Source of the DNA: Terramyces sp. JEL0728
Taxonomy: Eukaryota; Chytridiomycota; Chytridiomycetes; Rhizophydiales; Terramycetaceae
Direction of reading: 5' to 3'
Length of the DNA: 64,000 nucleotides
Assembly: GCA_027603945.1 (NCBI GenBank)
Contig: JADIIU010000030.1
Coordinates: 62,001 to 126,000, forward strand
Below, piece by piece: positions 55,283 to 64,000 of the stretch (position 1 is its first letter; every line of letters begins with the position of its first letter). The position numbers and the translations under genes are program-made. Under the pieces are notes generated by a model. That model made no database searches. It was not told where the DNA came from and saw only the letters and a list, made by a program, of their open reading frames with translations.

Positions 55283-56110
55283 TTATTGGCCAAATCTCTC
55301 CAGTCTTTTTCTTCGCATTTCGTCCATTGGAAGCTCAGGCAGACTTTCAGTAGGCTGTTTTGATACGATAGTACTAGCTGGTGTAGCTGGAATATGGTTT
55401 TGGTCTTTTAAGCTTGCAGACATGGCAAGGGCAAGAGATTCTTCATCGTTGCCTGCATCCATCATGCTCTCCTTTATCGCCCTTTGCAAATCATCATCAT
55501 CCTGCCCCATACTCATCTGTATCGCCCTCTCCAAGTCATTTTCGCTATCGTACTGCTGGACTTTGGCTGGGATAGGATTCATCATTGCGAATTGATCAGC
55601 TTCGCTGGTTGGTAGATCGCCGTTGACAATGAAAATAGAGTACCCTTCAGTCTTGATTTGTAATAAAAACATTCCCAAGTAAGTCTCGGTGATATGCTTT
55701 GGTTCAGGGAACACGCTGTTCAAATTATAGAACCTCGTGTTTGCATTTCCAAATTTTCTTATTGCAAACCAGTGTTGATCCAGGTTACATATATACGCTG
55801 ACTGTGTTTCTGGGTTTGTATTCGCTTGCTTGGCTATTGGGTCTGAACTGGCGAATGGGAGTAGCTCGAGGTTGAATACTTGGAGTGCTCTTGCTACAAC
55901 TTGAACTGAAAAGAATCCGCTGTCGTCATAGTTATTTGATTGGAAATTTGCTTGAGGGTCGAGTGTTTGCAGTTCTTCCTGGTCTAGTTGTTGTGCTATT
56001 GAAGATAAATCGACGGCTGTAAAGTAACTTCCTTGGAGCAGGTTATTTATTGCATGCTGCGCACACAGCTGTCCCTCTTGTTTTTCATGAAATATTGTAA
56101 TATCGAGCAT
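55283..56110 (-). CDS. Ataxin-3-like Josephin deubiquitinase with UIMs
   Basis: About 275 residues from the ATG at 56110 (MLDITIFHEKQEGQLCAQHA); an in-frame ATG at 56149 would add 13. The Josephin catalytic set is complete: Gln and Cys in EGQLCAQHA, His in DQHWFAIRK and Asn in YNLNS. Two or three ubiquitin-interacting motifs follow (DLERAIQMSMG, DLQRAIKESM, ESLALAMSASL). No polyglutamine tract is present. It trims ubiquitin chains, preferring long ones, in protein quality control. The stop is within CAATAAA, so its poly(A) signal reaches toward the opposite gene only 7 bp away. Confidence 0.95.
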   Translation of the reverse strand: MLDITIFHEKQEGQLCAQHAINNLLQGSYFTAVDLSSIAQQLDQEELQTLDPQANFQSNNYDDSGFFSVQVVARALQVFNLELLPFASSDPIAKQANTNPETQSAYICNLDQHWFAIRKFGNANTRFYNLNSVFPEPKHITETYLGMFLLQIKTEGYSIFIVNGDLPTSEADQFAMMNPIPAKVQQYDSENDLERAIQMSMGQDDDDLQRAIKESMMDAGNDEESLALAMSASLKDQNHIPATPASTIVSKQPTESLPELPMDEMRRKRLERFGQ

Positions 56111-56211
56111 TAGGATAAAAATTCTCACCCTTGTCAAAAAGTCAAACATTGCACGTGATTAAATGTTAGTAGTTAAATGCCAATCTTGAGAGTATATTTG
56201 TTTATATTACA

Positions 56212-57209
56212 TCACTGTGGAGCTGGGCCATCAAATTCCTTCCAATTGCGGTGATCCATGGTCTTAAAGTCATCAACCAAGGTCAACTGAAGCAGATACT
56301 TGCACAGTTTCCACAACTCTGTATCACCAGTATTAGCAAGCGCGTTCTTGAATGGAGTAATTTTTAATCCCTGAATTAAAAATACGTACTGATTGCGGGT
56401 TGAATGCAAAGTTTCTGGATAGATCGTCAACATGGATTGTATTATGTACACTGAATTGTGGTAGCTTGTTCCATATAATCTCTAGTGCTTTAACCTGCCA
56501 TTAATCCCAAATACTTGGTGTCTCTTTTTCTTTCCGGTAATTGTAAACATTGTTGAAATGTCCATTACAAAACTAATTTGATATTCTGGATGGGTCAGCA
56601 TCCCTAATTCTGTAATTTTAGCTTCCAGCCATCTCCAGTTAGTCTGAGACCAAATACAATATTCGTAGTAAGGATTGAGGACAACCAGCATCTGGTGCAA
56701 CCCTGGTCTAGCTAATTGCATAATATGATTAGCTTGGCTCTTGCAATCAAATAAAGTGTAATCCAAATCAAGCACAAGTAATCGCTTCCCTGGTTTTGGT
56801 TGGTTGATTAGATGAATTTTGGTCTACGTTATCTAAAGAGTACTTGCGAAATTGTTTTTTGTAGAGCGAGTTGGTTTGCAGGTTCTTTGATTGGATTGTT
56901 AGTATTGGATGATCTGTAGTCGATATCCAAATCGTTCAGGACATCCATATCGCTGAGGTCTTTAATTATATCTTCATCTACTGTTCCCATTAGGATAAAG
57001 TGATGATTTGGCTTTAATTTCAAGTCCTTGATCAATGTATTGTCGGGTGGAAGTTTCCCTTTTACCAATCCAATGAGCTTTTGTTTAGTGGGAGAGACTT
57101 GGGTTATTTCGTACAGGTATTCCTTTAGTTCTTTAATTGATTGATCTTGCTGGAAATCCAGTTTGTATTCCTTGCCATTCCACTTTGCAGTTAGATTTGC
57201 CTCTGTCAT
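56212..57209 (-). CDS. UBLCP1: UBLCP1-like proteasome phosphatase
   Basis: Four exons with introns 56824..56843 (20 nt), 56495..56514 (20) and 56371..56389 (19) give 312 residues, near the usual ~318. An N-terminal ubiquitin-like domain (KWNGKEYKLDFQQDQSIKEL, PTKQKLIGLVKGKLP) is followed by an FCP/SCP-type HAD phosphatase domain with the nucleophile motif LLVLDLDYTLFDCKS and, after the second splice, VDDLSRNFAFNPQSGLKI. UBLCP1 binds Rpn1 through its UBL and dephosphorylates the nuclear 26S proteasome. Each intron is confirmed by continuity with the family sequence. Confidence 0.95.
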
Positions 57210-57248
57210 GAAAAAAGTTTAATCACAAGCGATAATTAGCGGTAAATA

Positions 57249-57307
57249 AATAGGGTTTATTGGTAATAAATAATAAATAGATTTTTACGGATTGGATAAA
57301 CCCTATT
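57249..57307. repeat. 12-bp inverted repeat between two minus-strand genes
   Basis: AATAGGGTTTAT (57249..57260) and its exact complement ATAAACCCTATT (57296..57307) are separated by 35 bp. The right arm overlaps the stop of the small gene at 57306. A stem-loop in RNA or a bound factor is possible; similarity to TTTAGGG telomere units is probably chance. Confidence 0.4.
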
Positions 57308-57512
57308 AGCAGATGATTCCATCATTCAGCTGTTCAAAGTCAAATTGTTCAGGAGTAGTTGTAGTAGTCATGACAGCATCGTTTGATAAATATTCTTTTT
57401 GTACAGGAGCCATTTTATAAATAATTACCTCTGCAATTTTGGTCTTCCTTTTATATTTTTTCTTCAATGATATGGCTGTGACTGGACGGTGAATCATTCC
57501 GTTTACCACCAT
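57306..57512 (-). CDS. Small basic-to-acidic protein, 68 aa, unknown
   Basis: Open frame with ATG at 57512 and TAA at 57306. The middle is basic (SLKKKYKRKTKIAEVIIYKM), the end acidic (TTPEQFDFEQLNDGIIC). No family recognised. The start codon is followed by GTGGTAAAC, so it could also be a 3' exon of a longer spliced gene. It ends 96 bp before UBLCP1 starts on the same strand. Confidence 0.4.
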   Translation of the reverse strand: MVVNGMIHRPVTAISLKKKYKRKTKIAEVIIYKMAPVQKEYLSNDAVMTTTTTPEQFDFEQLNDGIIC

Positions 57513-58272
57513 GTGGGTGTCAAAACCAAGGATTTCTTGGCTAATTCAAGTGTAAAAAAATTAAAAATTATATGGCTGTGATCGCAATAAAATACCGCAC
57601 TGTTTAGATTCGAAACGGACCTGTTTATTATTAAACTAGAGACGCTCCAATTTCCGTTGTGTTTTCTTTCAAAACGTGGCTGAAAGGGATAAATCTCGGG
57701 ACTGGAATCTAAATTCTAACGAAGATGAGTCTGTAGATACTGGCCAGAGCACCAATTCAAGGTGGCATTCACTGTCCTAGTACTGGTGAATGACAAGATT
57801 TCAAACTGGTTGCCGCTCACATTAAATACTGTACTTTTGATTTCTCTTCAAATGTTCATTGCAAAAGTACATCGAACTCGCATCCGAGTGAAGGACTCCA
57901 GTCTCCAAAGAGAAACAGGGATAATACTCAAGAAATGTATCCGGTTCATGAAACGGTCATTAGTCAGTAATGTACTATGCCGCGATTATACCTGAATTGA
58001 TCTCCCATTGTTAGAAGGAAGGAGGACGCTATGAAAGGTCAACCACGGCAAAAACAACAATGGTAATTAAAACATGAAAAAGAATTCTGTTTTTTTTGTT
58101 CTTATATCAGCGTGGCGCAGTATGTTAACAAATAGCGCAGCGGAGCTTTATACATTAAGTGGTTGGGTTTGAAACAGTACGGTCTATTTGCATTTATAAA
58201 ACCGGGTATTTTGAATACCCGATCAAGTGGCTAATATTTATAGTGCATGAAAAGTGCAGACTAAATTTTCCC
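57513..58272. other. Long gap, possibly containing a short spliced gene
   Basis: On the + strand, 57640..57760 reads as RDKSRDWNLNSNEDESVDTG in an open frame. From about 57790 another frame reads as a polar Ser-rich peptide (SEGLQSPKRNRDNTQEM) to a stop near 57970. GT...AG stretches of suitable length lie between them, but none joins the two frames cleanly. I make no gene call. The last 100 bp are the promoter of the SDR gene. Confidence 0.3.
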
Positions 58273-59190
58273 ATGAACTTCTTATTTGGCCCTCAACCTG
58301 AAAAGATCGCCAAACTCCCTTCAAATCAGCTAGACTCTCTATTCAAAAACAAAAACATTTTGATTGTAGGCGGTACAGCAGGAATTGGAAAAGCCCTTGC
58401 AATCTCCAGTTTAAAACGCGGATCTGCTGTTACTGTTGTTGGCAGAAGAAAGCCAGATCAAGACTTGGAAAAGGCGAAATTCATTCAAAAGGATTTGACT
58501 CTTATGCGCGATGCTGCAAAATTACCAAGCGATATTGATCTCAGCAAATACGATATCGCAGTGTTCACAAACGGGATCATGCCATCTGGCAAACGTGTAG
58601 AAACAAAAGAAGGTATTGAAGTCGATATGGCTGTTTCCTGTTTATCCAGGTTTTCTATTTTGAAATACTTTGCAACAAAGAAGTTTGGTGCAAGTCGATC
58701 GGATAGAAATGCCAAGCCAAGATTGTTCTTGATGGGCTACCCAGGTAAAGAAATTTCCCTTGAAAACGTTGACGATTTGAATTCAGAAAAGAACTACAAT
58801 TTGATGAACGCGCATATGAATACCGTCGTTGCCAATGATTCCTTTGTCACCCACTTTGCCAAATCACTGCCAAACGCCAACGTGTATGGCCTCAATCCTG
58901 GTTTGATCAAGACTGAAATCAGAGACAACGCCTTGGGTAAAGACTCCTGGCTGTCTTACTTTGCCGAGTCAATTATTAGCGCTTTCAATCCAACCACTAC
59001 TAGTTACTCTGAAAACACTCTGGTACATTTGCTGGTCTCGCCTGAATTGGAAACCAAATCTGATATTGCTTTCGGCCCTGATTTATCAATCTTGAAGAAA
59101 AATTCATTCTTGGAAAAGGACAACAACTATGAACGGATCATCAAGAATATTGAAGGACTGCTGGATAAGGCGTTGCATGCTACCTTTTAA
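58273..59190 (+). CDS. Short-chain dehydrogenase-like protein with altered active site
   Basis: Intronless, 305 residues from the ATG at 58273 (MNFLFGPQPEKIAK). The Rossmann fold is clear: LIVGGTAGIGKALAISSLKR for the glycine-rich NAD(P) loop, VVGRRKPD, then FTNGIMPSG in place of NNAG. At the catalytic site NLMNAHMNTVVAND aligns where YxxxK is expected; the tyrosine is not conserved (His or Asn there) and no lysine follows. Similar degenerate SDRs occur in fungi. Activity is therefore doubtful. Strong codon bias. The stop is in TTTAATAAAG. Confidence 0.85.
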   Translation: MNFLFGPQPEKIAKLPSNQLDSLFKNKNILIVGGTAGIGKALAISSLKRGSAVTVVGRRKPDQDLEKAKFIQKDLTLMRDAAKLPSDIDLSKYDIAVFTNGIMPSGKRVETKEGIEVDMAVSCLSRFSILKYFATKKFGASRSDRNAKPRLFLMGYPGKEISLENVDDLNSEKNYNLMNAHMNTVVANDSFVTHFAKSLPNANVYGLNPGLIKTEIRDNALGKDSWLSYFAESIISAFNPTTTSYSENTLVHLLVSPELETKSDIAFGPDLSILKKNSFLEKDNNYERIIKNIEGLLDKALHATF

Positions 59191-59270
59191 TAAAGATTGG
59201 TCTCAATTGATAACACGAGCTTCCATCTGAGAAACGCTGCACCAACTAAATTCATTTAAATTTATTAATA

Positions 59271-60724
59271 TCATGCAAAAACACCCTGGACGGCACCAGA
59301 AGCCATCGAAGTAACAAGATTAATTCCATTCTTCCACATATAGTAATTACTCATCAAAATAAGTGTAGCTGAAAATCTGGCGAATCTGATAAACTGTCTG
59401 ATGGCTGTCATCACTTGAATTACAATTTCGCGCACCCACCTGTTTACTCTATCTGTCCATTGAGAATACTTTGCCAATTCGTCAGCCTTTCTTTGATATG
59501 CCGCGCGAAGATCAGCTTGGAAGTTGTGATAATTTCTTTCCCAGATCTGTCTTCCAATCACTGCAGCCTCAGCCGGTTCCAGTCTTGCAATAAATCCCTC
59601 CAATTCGTTTTGCGATGCGGTTGCAATACCTTCCACTTCTCTCATGATTGTACGAAGGTGCTTTCTTCCAGTAACTTGCACAGGGTGGTTTCCTGCTTTG
59701 CGAACCTTGGCTACAAATTCAACCCACACAGTGTTTGATGCCTCAGACGCCATATTGCTTACCAATGCTTCTGTTGCAGTAATCATGTTGAATCTAAATT
59801 AGCTTTTAAATCACCTGTTGCCACCTCCACGGATTTGTGAAATCAACTCGTTAACCATTTGTACAACCAATGGTCCGTCACCATCAAGACCGCCAACTTC
59901 AAATGGAATCAAATTTTCCAGGAGGATGCCCGACATTTCTTTGCAGATTTCTGCATGGATAACTTGGTTTTCGCCCATATCAAAAGGTAACTTGTTGAAC
60001 TCCAAAGAGAATTTTTGTTTAATGAGGCTCCTGACTCTGTTTGTGGTTTCGTCTCCATCGACTTCATTCAAAAGATCGTTGAGAAGATCTTCATTTGGGA
60101 TTTCTCCATTGATGGTCATGTTTTCAACTAAAACCACAGATTGTGTAATGTTGGTTGGCTTTCCAGTGGTAGTTGCATGACCCATGTTGATTACTTGCAT
60201 AACTGTATCCAAACCAGCAGTTGTGAAACATCCTCTCTCAAACACATAAATTCGAGCGGCTAATCTAGCAGCCAGTCCAATAACAAATGGTAAAGCGGTT
60301 TGGTTGTGATTAGCCCCGCCTTCGCAATCCAAAAACACCACATGTCCTGGTCCATTTGGATTCTCAAATACCATCATATCAATACCGTGGGTGATCGGTA
60401 CGTTTCCGGGTGCCGAAACAAACTACTGTGAGTATAAATTACCTTGTAATCTTTGTTTCCGGTTATGTGATATCGCATCAACGAGGCTGTATAACTCTTT
60501 CCACTTCTTCCGAAACCTGCAAAAGCGCAAATATAAAGCGGTGCTGGGAGTTGTGATAGTAGCGCTTCTGCTTCTTGTGTGATTCCTGTTGAAACATATC
60601 TAATGGAGGAGGAACCCGGCGTAATTGGTTGAGCTACAACGTTCAGTAGCGGGACTGGCTGAGGGATTGATTGCCACGGTTCTGCTGGTGCAGTCTGGCG
60701 AACTCGGGATAATAGTGAATTCAT
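59271..60724 (-). CDS. GBP/atlastin-like dynamin-superfamily GTPase
   Basis: Three exons with introns 60423..60442 (20 nt) and 59794..59814 (21 nt) give about 470 residues. The GTPase motifs are visible: P-loop ICAFAGFGRSGKSYTASLM (GxxxxGKS), the switch-1 region VPITHGIDMM, DxxG as FLDCEGG. A helical middle and a hydrophobic C-terminal stretch (RFARFSATLILMSNYYMWKN) follow, as expected for membrane-shaping members. The domain resembles guanylate-binding proteins more than Sey1. The classical RD guanine motif was not identified by eye. Function is unknown. Confidence 0.8.
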
Positions 60725-60983
60725 TCGCAAAGTAAAAAGCTGACAACGTCACAGTATAAAAATTTGCCGTTTTATCATGTGAAAAACACAGACAAGGAGA
60801 GAAAGTGTCAATCAAAAAGAACTCTGGCTTTGCAATTGGAAAAAAGTAGTTTGCATAATCAAAAAGAAAAGAATGTAAATTTTTTGGATTGGCGGGTGCA
60901 AGGTTCTGCAAAGAAATCGTGTTTCGACTTTTTCCGCATCGAAAGCTGGTCTTGTGCGAAAAAAGTTTAATGCAAGGATTATA

Positions 60984-63553
60984 TTATTGTTTAATACCCA
61001 TCCAGAAACTAGCATACATATTGACTCTGTCAATGAACATAGTTTCTCCTTCACGCACTTGGCAAACCTTGACTTTAAATCCTTGTTGTTCAAACAAGAC
61101 GTTATACCAAGGCGCCTTACCTGCAGATCTCCAAAATACATAACCTCCAGCAGCCATCTTTTGGTGGACTGCTGCAATTTCAGCTTTAGCATCTTCTTCA
61201 GAGAACCAATCAAGGTGGTCCATAAGAATAACTTTGGTGAGTTCGCCATCCTTAATAGTCTTCAAAACATTGATAATGTAATCAGTGTGGATCTTGATAG
61301 CATCGATACGGTGTGGTTCAGCAAGTAAAAGGTTGTACCCTTCTTCGGTAAGATAAGCTGGGTTTCCAGTGGCTGCCTTGTTGTACTTGAGCATGAGCGG
61401 CATGTAGAAAAAGTAGTTGTCATCTCTCAAGTGGGACTTTGCAATGACAGGGTCAAAAGTGTTTACACAGTACTCATGAGCAGAGCCTACAGTTAATTTA
61501 AGCTTACCTTCTTCCAATAGCATTTGCATTTGTGCTGGCGGTACACCCAAAGCTCCCCACAAGAATCTGTCGTTGTTCAATATACGAATTAACCATTTGT
61601 TCAACAAATGAGGACGTAGTTCTTCTGTCCAAATTCTGTTTTGTTCTTCAATAGTTTCAGCGGTACACATGCGCTCGACAATCGGTTGCAATCTGCGCAG
61701 TTTAATCACAAAGTTGAATACACGAACAGCGAGACCAGAACACCCGGTTTTAAACAGGTTTTTAAAGTTGCCAGTTTTCTTCCAGAAATCATAAGCATAT
61801 GGAGAAAGGTTTGGAGACAAGTGAGTATCGAGTAAAATTTGGAAGTCCTTGACGAAACCTTCACCCAAAAGTTTCCAGTAATCTTCATAGCAGAGAGAGG
61901 TAAGGGCTGCGAGTTTCAATTCGAGCATGTGGTTTTGGCAAGGGTTCAAATCAACAGAGTGGATTCTTTGTGGACCAGCTTTAATGGCATACTCTAAAAC
62001 GTTACATCCACCAGATGTAATTACAAACATATGATCTTCAGGTTTCAAGTCCAAGAACTGCAAATCAACCCTAGGATCTTCCCAAGCGAAAGCGTAAATA
62101 TAAGTGCTGAATCGGTCAATGAGTTTAGGGTCGAATGGCTGTCTCCATCTTAAGCCTTGTCCGTGAACGTGGTTGCTAGATACGTGTAATTCTTCTTTCT
62201 TTTCAACAGCAGTGGTTTCAACATCCATATCATCGGATACTACAGATACATCATCAGGAATTTCAGGAACACCTTCTGGGTTACCAGTACCGTCAAGAGA
62301 GAAATTAGCAAGCGATGGAAGAGCAGCTATAATTAACAAGCAGAACACCTTTTTGAGCACCAATCCAAACATAGTATGGGATTTTTACAAATGGCTTGAT
62401 AAAGTTATTAAGGGAATTAAGTGTTTTGACAGTTTTGAATTTGTGTTCAAGATATTCACGACGGCCAGGAGAAAGGTAAACGTTATCAGAATCGAACCAG
62501 ATGGCCCAGAACCATCTCATGAACCATCCAAGCTGACGAGTTGGGTCAGCAGAGCGTTTAGGAGATACATAGAAATCAGCTACGCCAAAGATACCAGTAG
62601 GAGCCAAAACTTGAGCAATTCTATCAACAATAGGATAGTAGGTTTCAATCATAGTCAACGAGTAGGACATGGTAATCAACGCAATATCGAGATCATCGCC
62701 ATCTTCAGCAGGGACTTCGAATTTGGAAGCATCCATGCACAAAACTTTAACATTGGTCCATCCAAGTCTTTCGAATCTCTTGCGAGCAATTTCGCACAAA
62801 GAAGGAGTAATATCAACGAGGTACACTCTGTCAAAGTTGGAGATTGGGAAGAACTGATTCATTCTTTCAATGTTTTCACCAGTACCACCACCGATATCGA
62901 TCCAGGCAAATCTCTTTCCAGCGCAAGACAAGAAAGCAGGAGATAATGGAGGAGACATCGGCTCGCCCTTTTCGTTGGTATATAAACCATTTCTATCACC
63001 TTTAAAGACCGAAGTGAAATCACAAGGATAAAGTTGGCGCAGTTGAGCAGCACACAGTTTCAACATGGTGCTTCTTCCACGAAGCAATCTAGCAATTAAC
63101 CAATGATCACCTTCTGCGAGTAACATCGTAAACATCAGCCTGTCCTTCATAAAATTCTTCAAGACGACTTTGGTGTTCGTCAGAATCAATTCCAGTACTC
63201 TTCTTTTTTAAAAATGGTTTAATGAAACAGTTGTAAGCAAATCTGAGGTATGGACGACCAATGGTTGACAAAGTGTAACCAATGAATGCGACCAAAAGCA
63301 GTGAAACGAATTGCAAACCTGATGGGAGGTAAGCTAATGCAGCGAATGAATTGACAATGCGTTGTTTGAAAATGCCGATGCTCGAGGTAGATGGGATCCA
63401 GTCGGAAGCAAGGAATGGAATGCAGAATGCAATGAAAAAGTAGAATCTCTTGTATAAAAAGATTGATTTTGAACTTGATAGTTTGGCGCCAGCCTTGACA
63501 TACACACCTTGTTGGTGAGCACCGTCAATCTTTGTTCTGGGAGTGACGTTCAT
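60984..63553 (-). CDS. BTA1: Betaine lipid (DGTS) synthase, BtaB-BtaA fusion
   Basis: Three exons with introns 63089..63110 and 62327..62348 (22 nt each) give about 841 residues. One or two N-terminal membrane segments are followed by the BtaB-like methyltransferase (YDVTRRRLLRGR across the first splice, then WIDIGGGTGENIERMNQFFP as SAM motif I). A linker follows, then the BtaA-like transferase (FSTYIYAFAWEDPRVDLQFL, VITSGGCNVLEYAI, VDLNPCQNHMLELK). The enzyme moves the 3-amino-3-carboxypropyl group of SAM to diacylglycerol and methylates it, giving the phosphorus-free lipid DGTS, made by many fungi and algae under phosphate limitation. The domain order is that of eukaryotic BTA1. Biased codons suggest high expression. 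Confidence 0.96.
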
Positions 63554-64000
63554 CAATTCAGCAAGAATTTTCTAGGTCATTTTTAAACCCAGATCTCAGG
63601 TGAAAAATGGACGCTTTTCAGCCAATCATTTTCCTCGTGTAACCCTTTCAGTATTTTACAGACGACAGCGGAGAAACCGCATACTGAATGGAAGCTGAGC
63701 GTTTGCCAGCTCTAGTGCTAGCGTTTGGGCAATTGCTATCCGCATCTGATTGGGCCAGTTGGGAATCATGGCAGGCCGGCATAATAGTGGTTGTTAAATG
63801 ACGGCCAACATATTCACATCAGTGCACTGAGGGGGTGCACGAGATAGAAGTTGAGTGCGATTTAGGCGGATTAGCAACTCTAACCGTTCTAATCAATTAT
63901 CGCGTATCAGCCAATTCGAGCACAACTAAGCGAATACCAAGAGGCAAGTTCAAGGGACGGTGAATTCTAATGAACAAGGCAAGATTGGCATCAAACCATT
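63554..64000. other. Upstream region of BTA1 with CCAAT-type motifs
   Basis: About 450 bp to the window edge. GCCAAT occurs near 63617 and 63910 and ATTGG near 63750, possible CCAAT-factor sites. No gene recognised; part of a neighbouring gene may begin at the edge. Confidence 0.35.

Noticed and set aside
57249..57307. Telomere-type TAGGGTTTA repeat
   Set aside because: Only single units in inverted orientation; no tandem array.
1..64000. Stop-codon reassignment or read-through
   Set aside because: TAA, TAG and TGA all occur in-frame only inside stretches with intron signals, and removing these restores families. Normal ends use all three stops.
1..64000. Transposons, CRISPR arrays, rRNA genes
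   Set aside because: No terminal repeats with transposase, no regularly spaced direct repeats and no rRNA landmarks were seen on either strand.

Overview
This window is nuclear DNA of a small-genome eukaryote, most likely a zoosporic (flagellated) fungus or close relative. It carries flagellar genes (RPGRIP1L-like, IFT172, TEX9-like, two CNBD2-like proteins) beside genes of fungal or general opisthokont type (SNG1-like protein, GPI-anchored mucin-like protein, BTA1 betaine-lipid synthase, EF-hand MscS channel, porin). I cannot name the species. About 43 genes are called in 64 kb. Convergent genes end as little as 7-9 bp apart. About 80 introns were placed by hand by restoring reading frames and family motifs, and nearly all are 18-23 nt long (mode 19-20), with GTA-rich donors, a TAAY/TGAY-like branch motif and a TAG, CAG or AAG acceptor. 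These tiny introns explain almost every in-frame stop, so the code looks standard.

Layout. 1-7.6 kb: end of an RPGRIP1L-like transition-zone gene, a membrane-anchored amidohydrolase, a Thg1-like protein, a 53BP1/Crb2-like BRCT protein and a small unknown gene. 8-15.6 kb: LicD/fukutin-like protein, IFT172 (11 introns) and NIPSNAP with a 4-nt micro-exon. 15.7-23.5 kb: EF-hand MscS channel, a large PH protein rich in basophilic phospho-site repeats, and porin. 23.5-33.7 kb: MAPR haemoprotein, two tandem cyclic-nucleotide-binding proteins, small unknown genes, a C2-like protein and PCID2. 33.9-35.0 kb: GNAT and endosulfine. 35.2-42.5 kb: a tandem array of seven 7-TM proteins of unrecognised family. 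42.6-50.6 kb: glycosyltransferase, zinc-motif protein, desaturase, CWC25, SMPD4-like and Grx5. 51.3-64 kb: mucin-like surface protein, TEX9, Gemin7-like, SNG1-like, ataxin-3, UBLCP1, a degenerate SDR, a GBP/atlastin-like GTPase and BTA1.

Three regulatory patterns recur. Many stop codons are embedded in an AATAAA poly(A) signal. An ACGCGT box lies 3-13 bp before the start codon of five genes, most of them flagellar. A CRE-like TGACGTCA element lies about 22-30 bp before the start of most 7-TM genes. The strongest candidate for an undescribed system is the 7-TM array with its CRE-like promoters, close to the cyclic-nucleotide-binding gene pair. The ultrashort-intron architecture, including two abutting introns, a 4-nt exon and two odd splice sites, is the most striking molecular feature.
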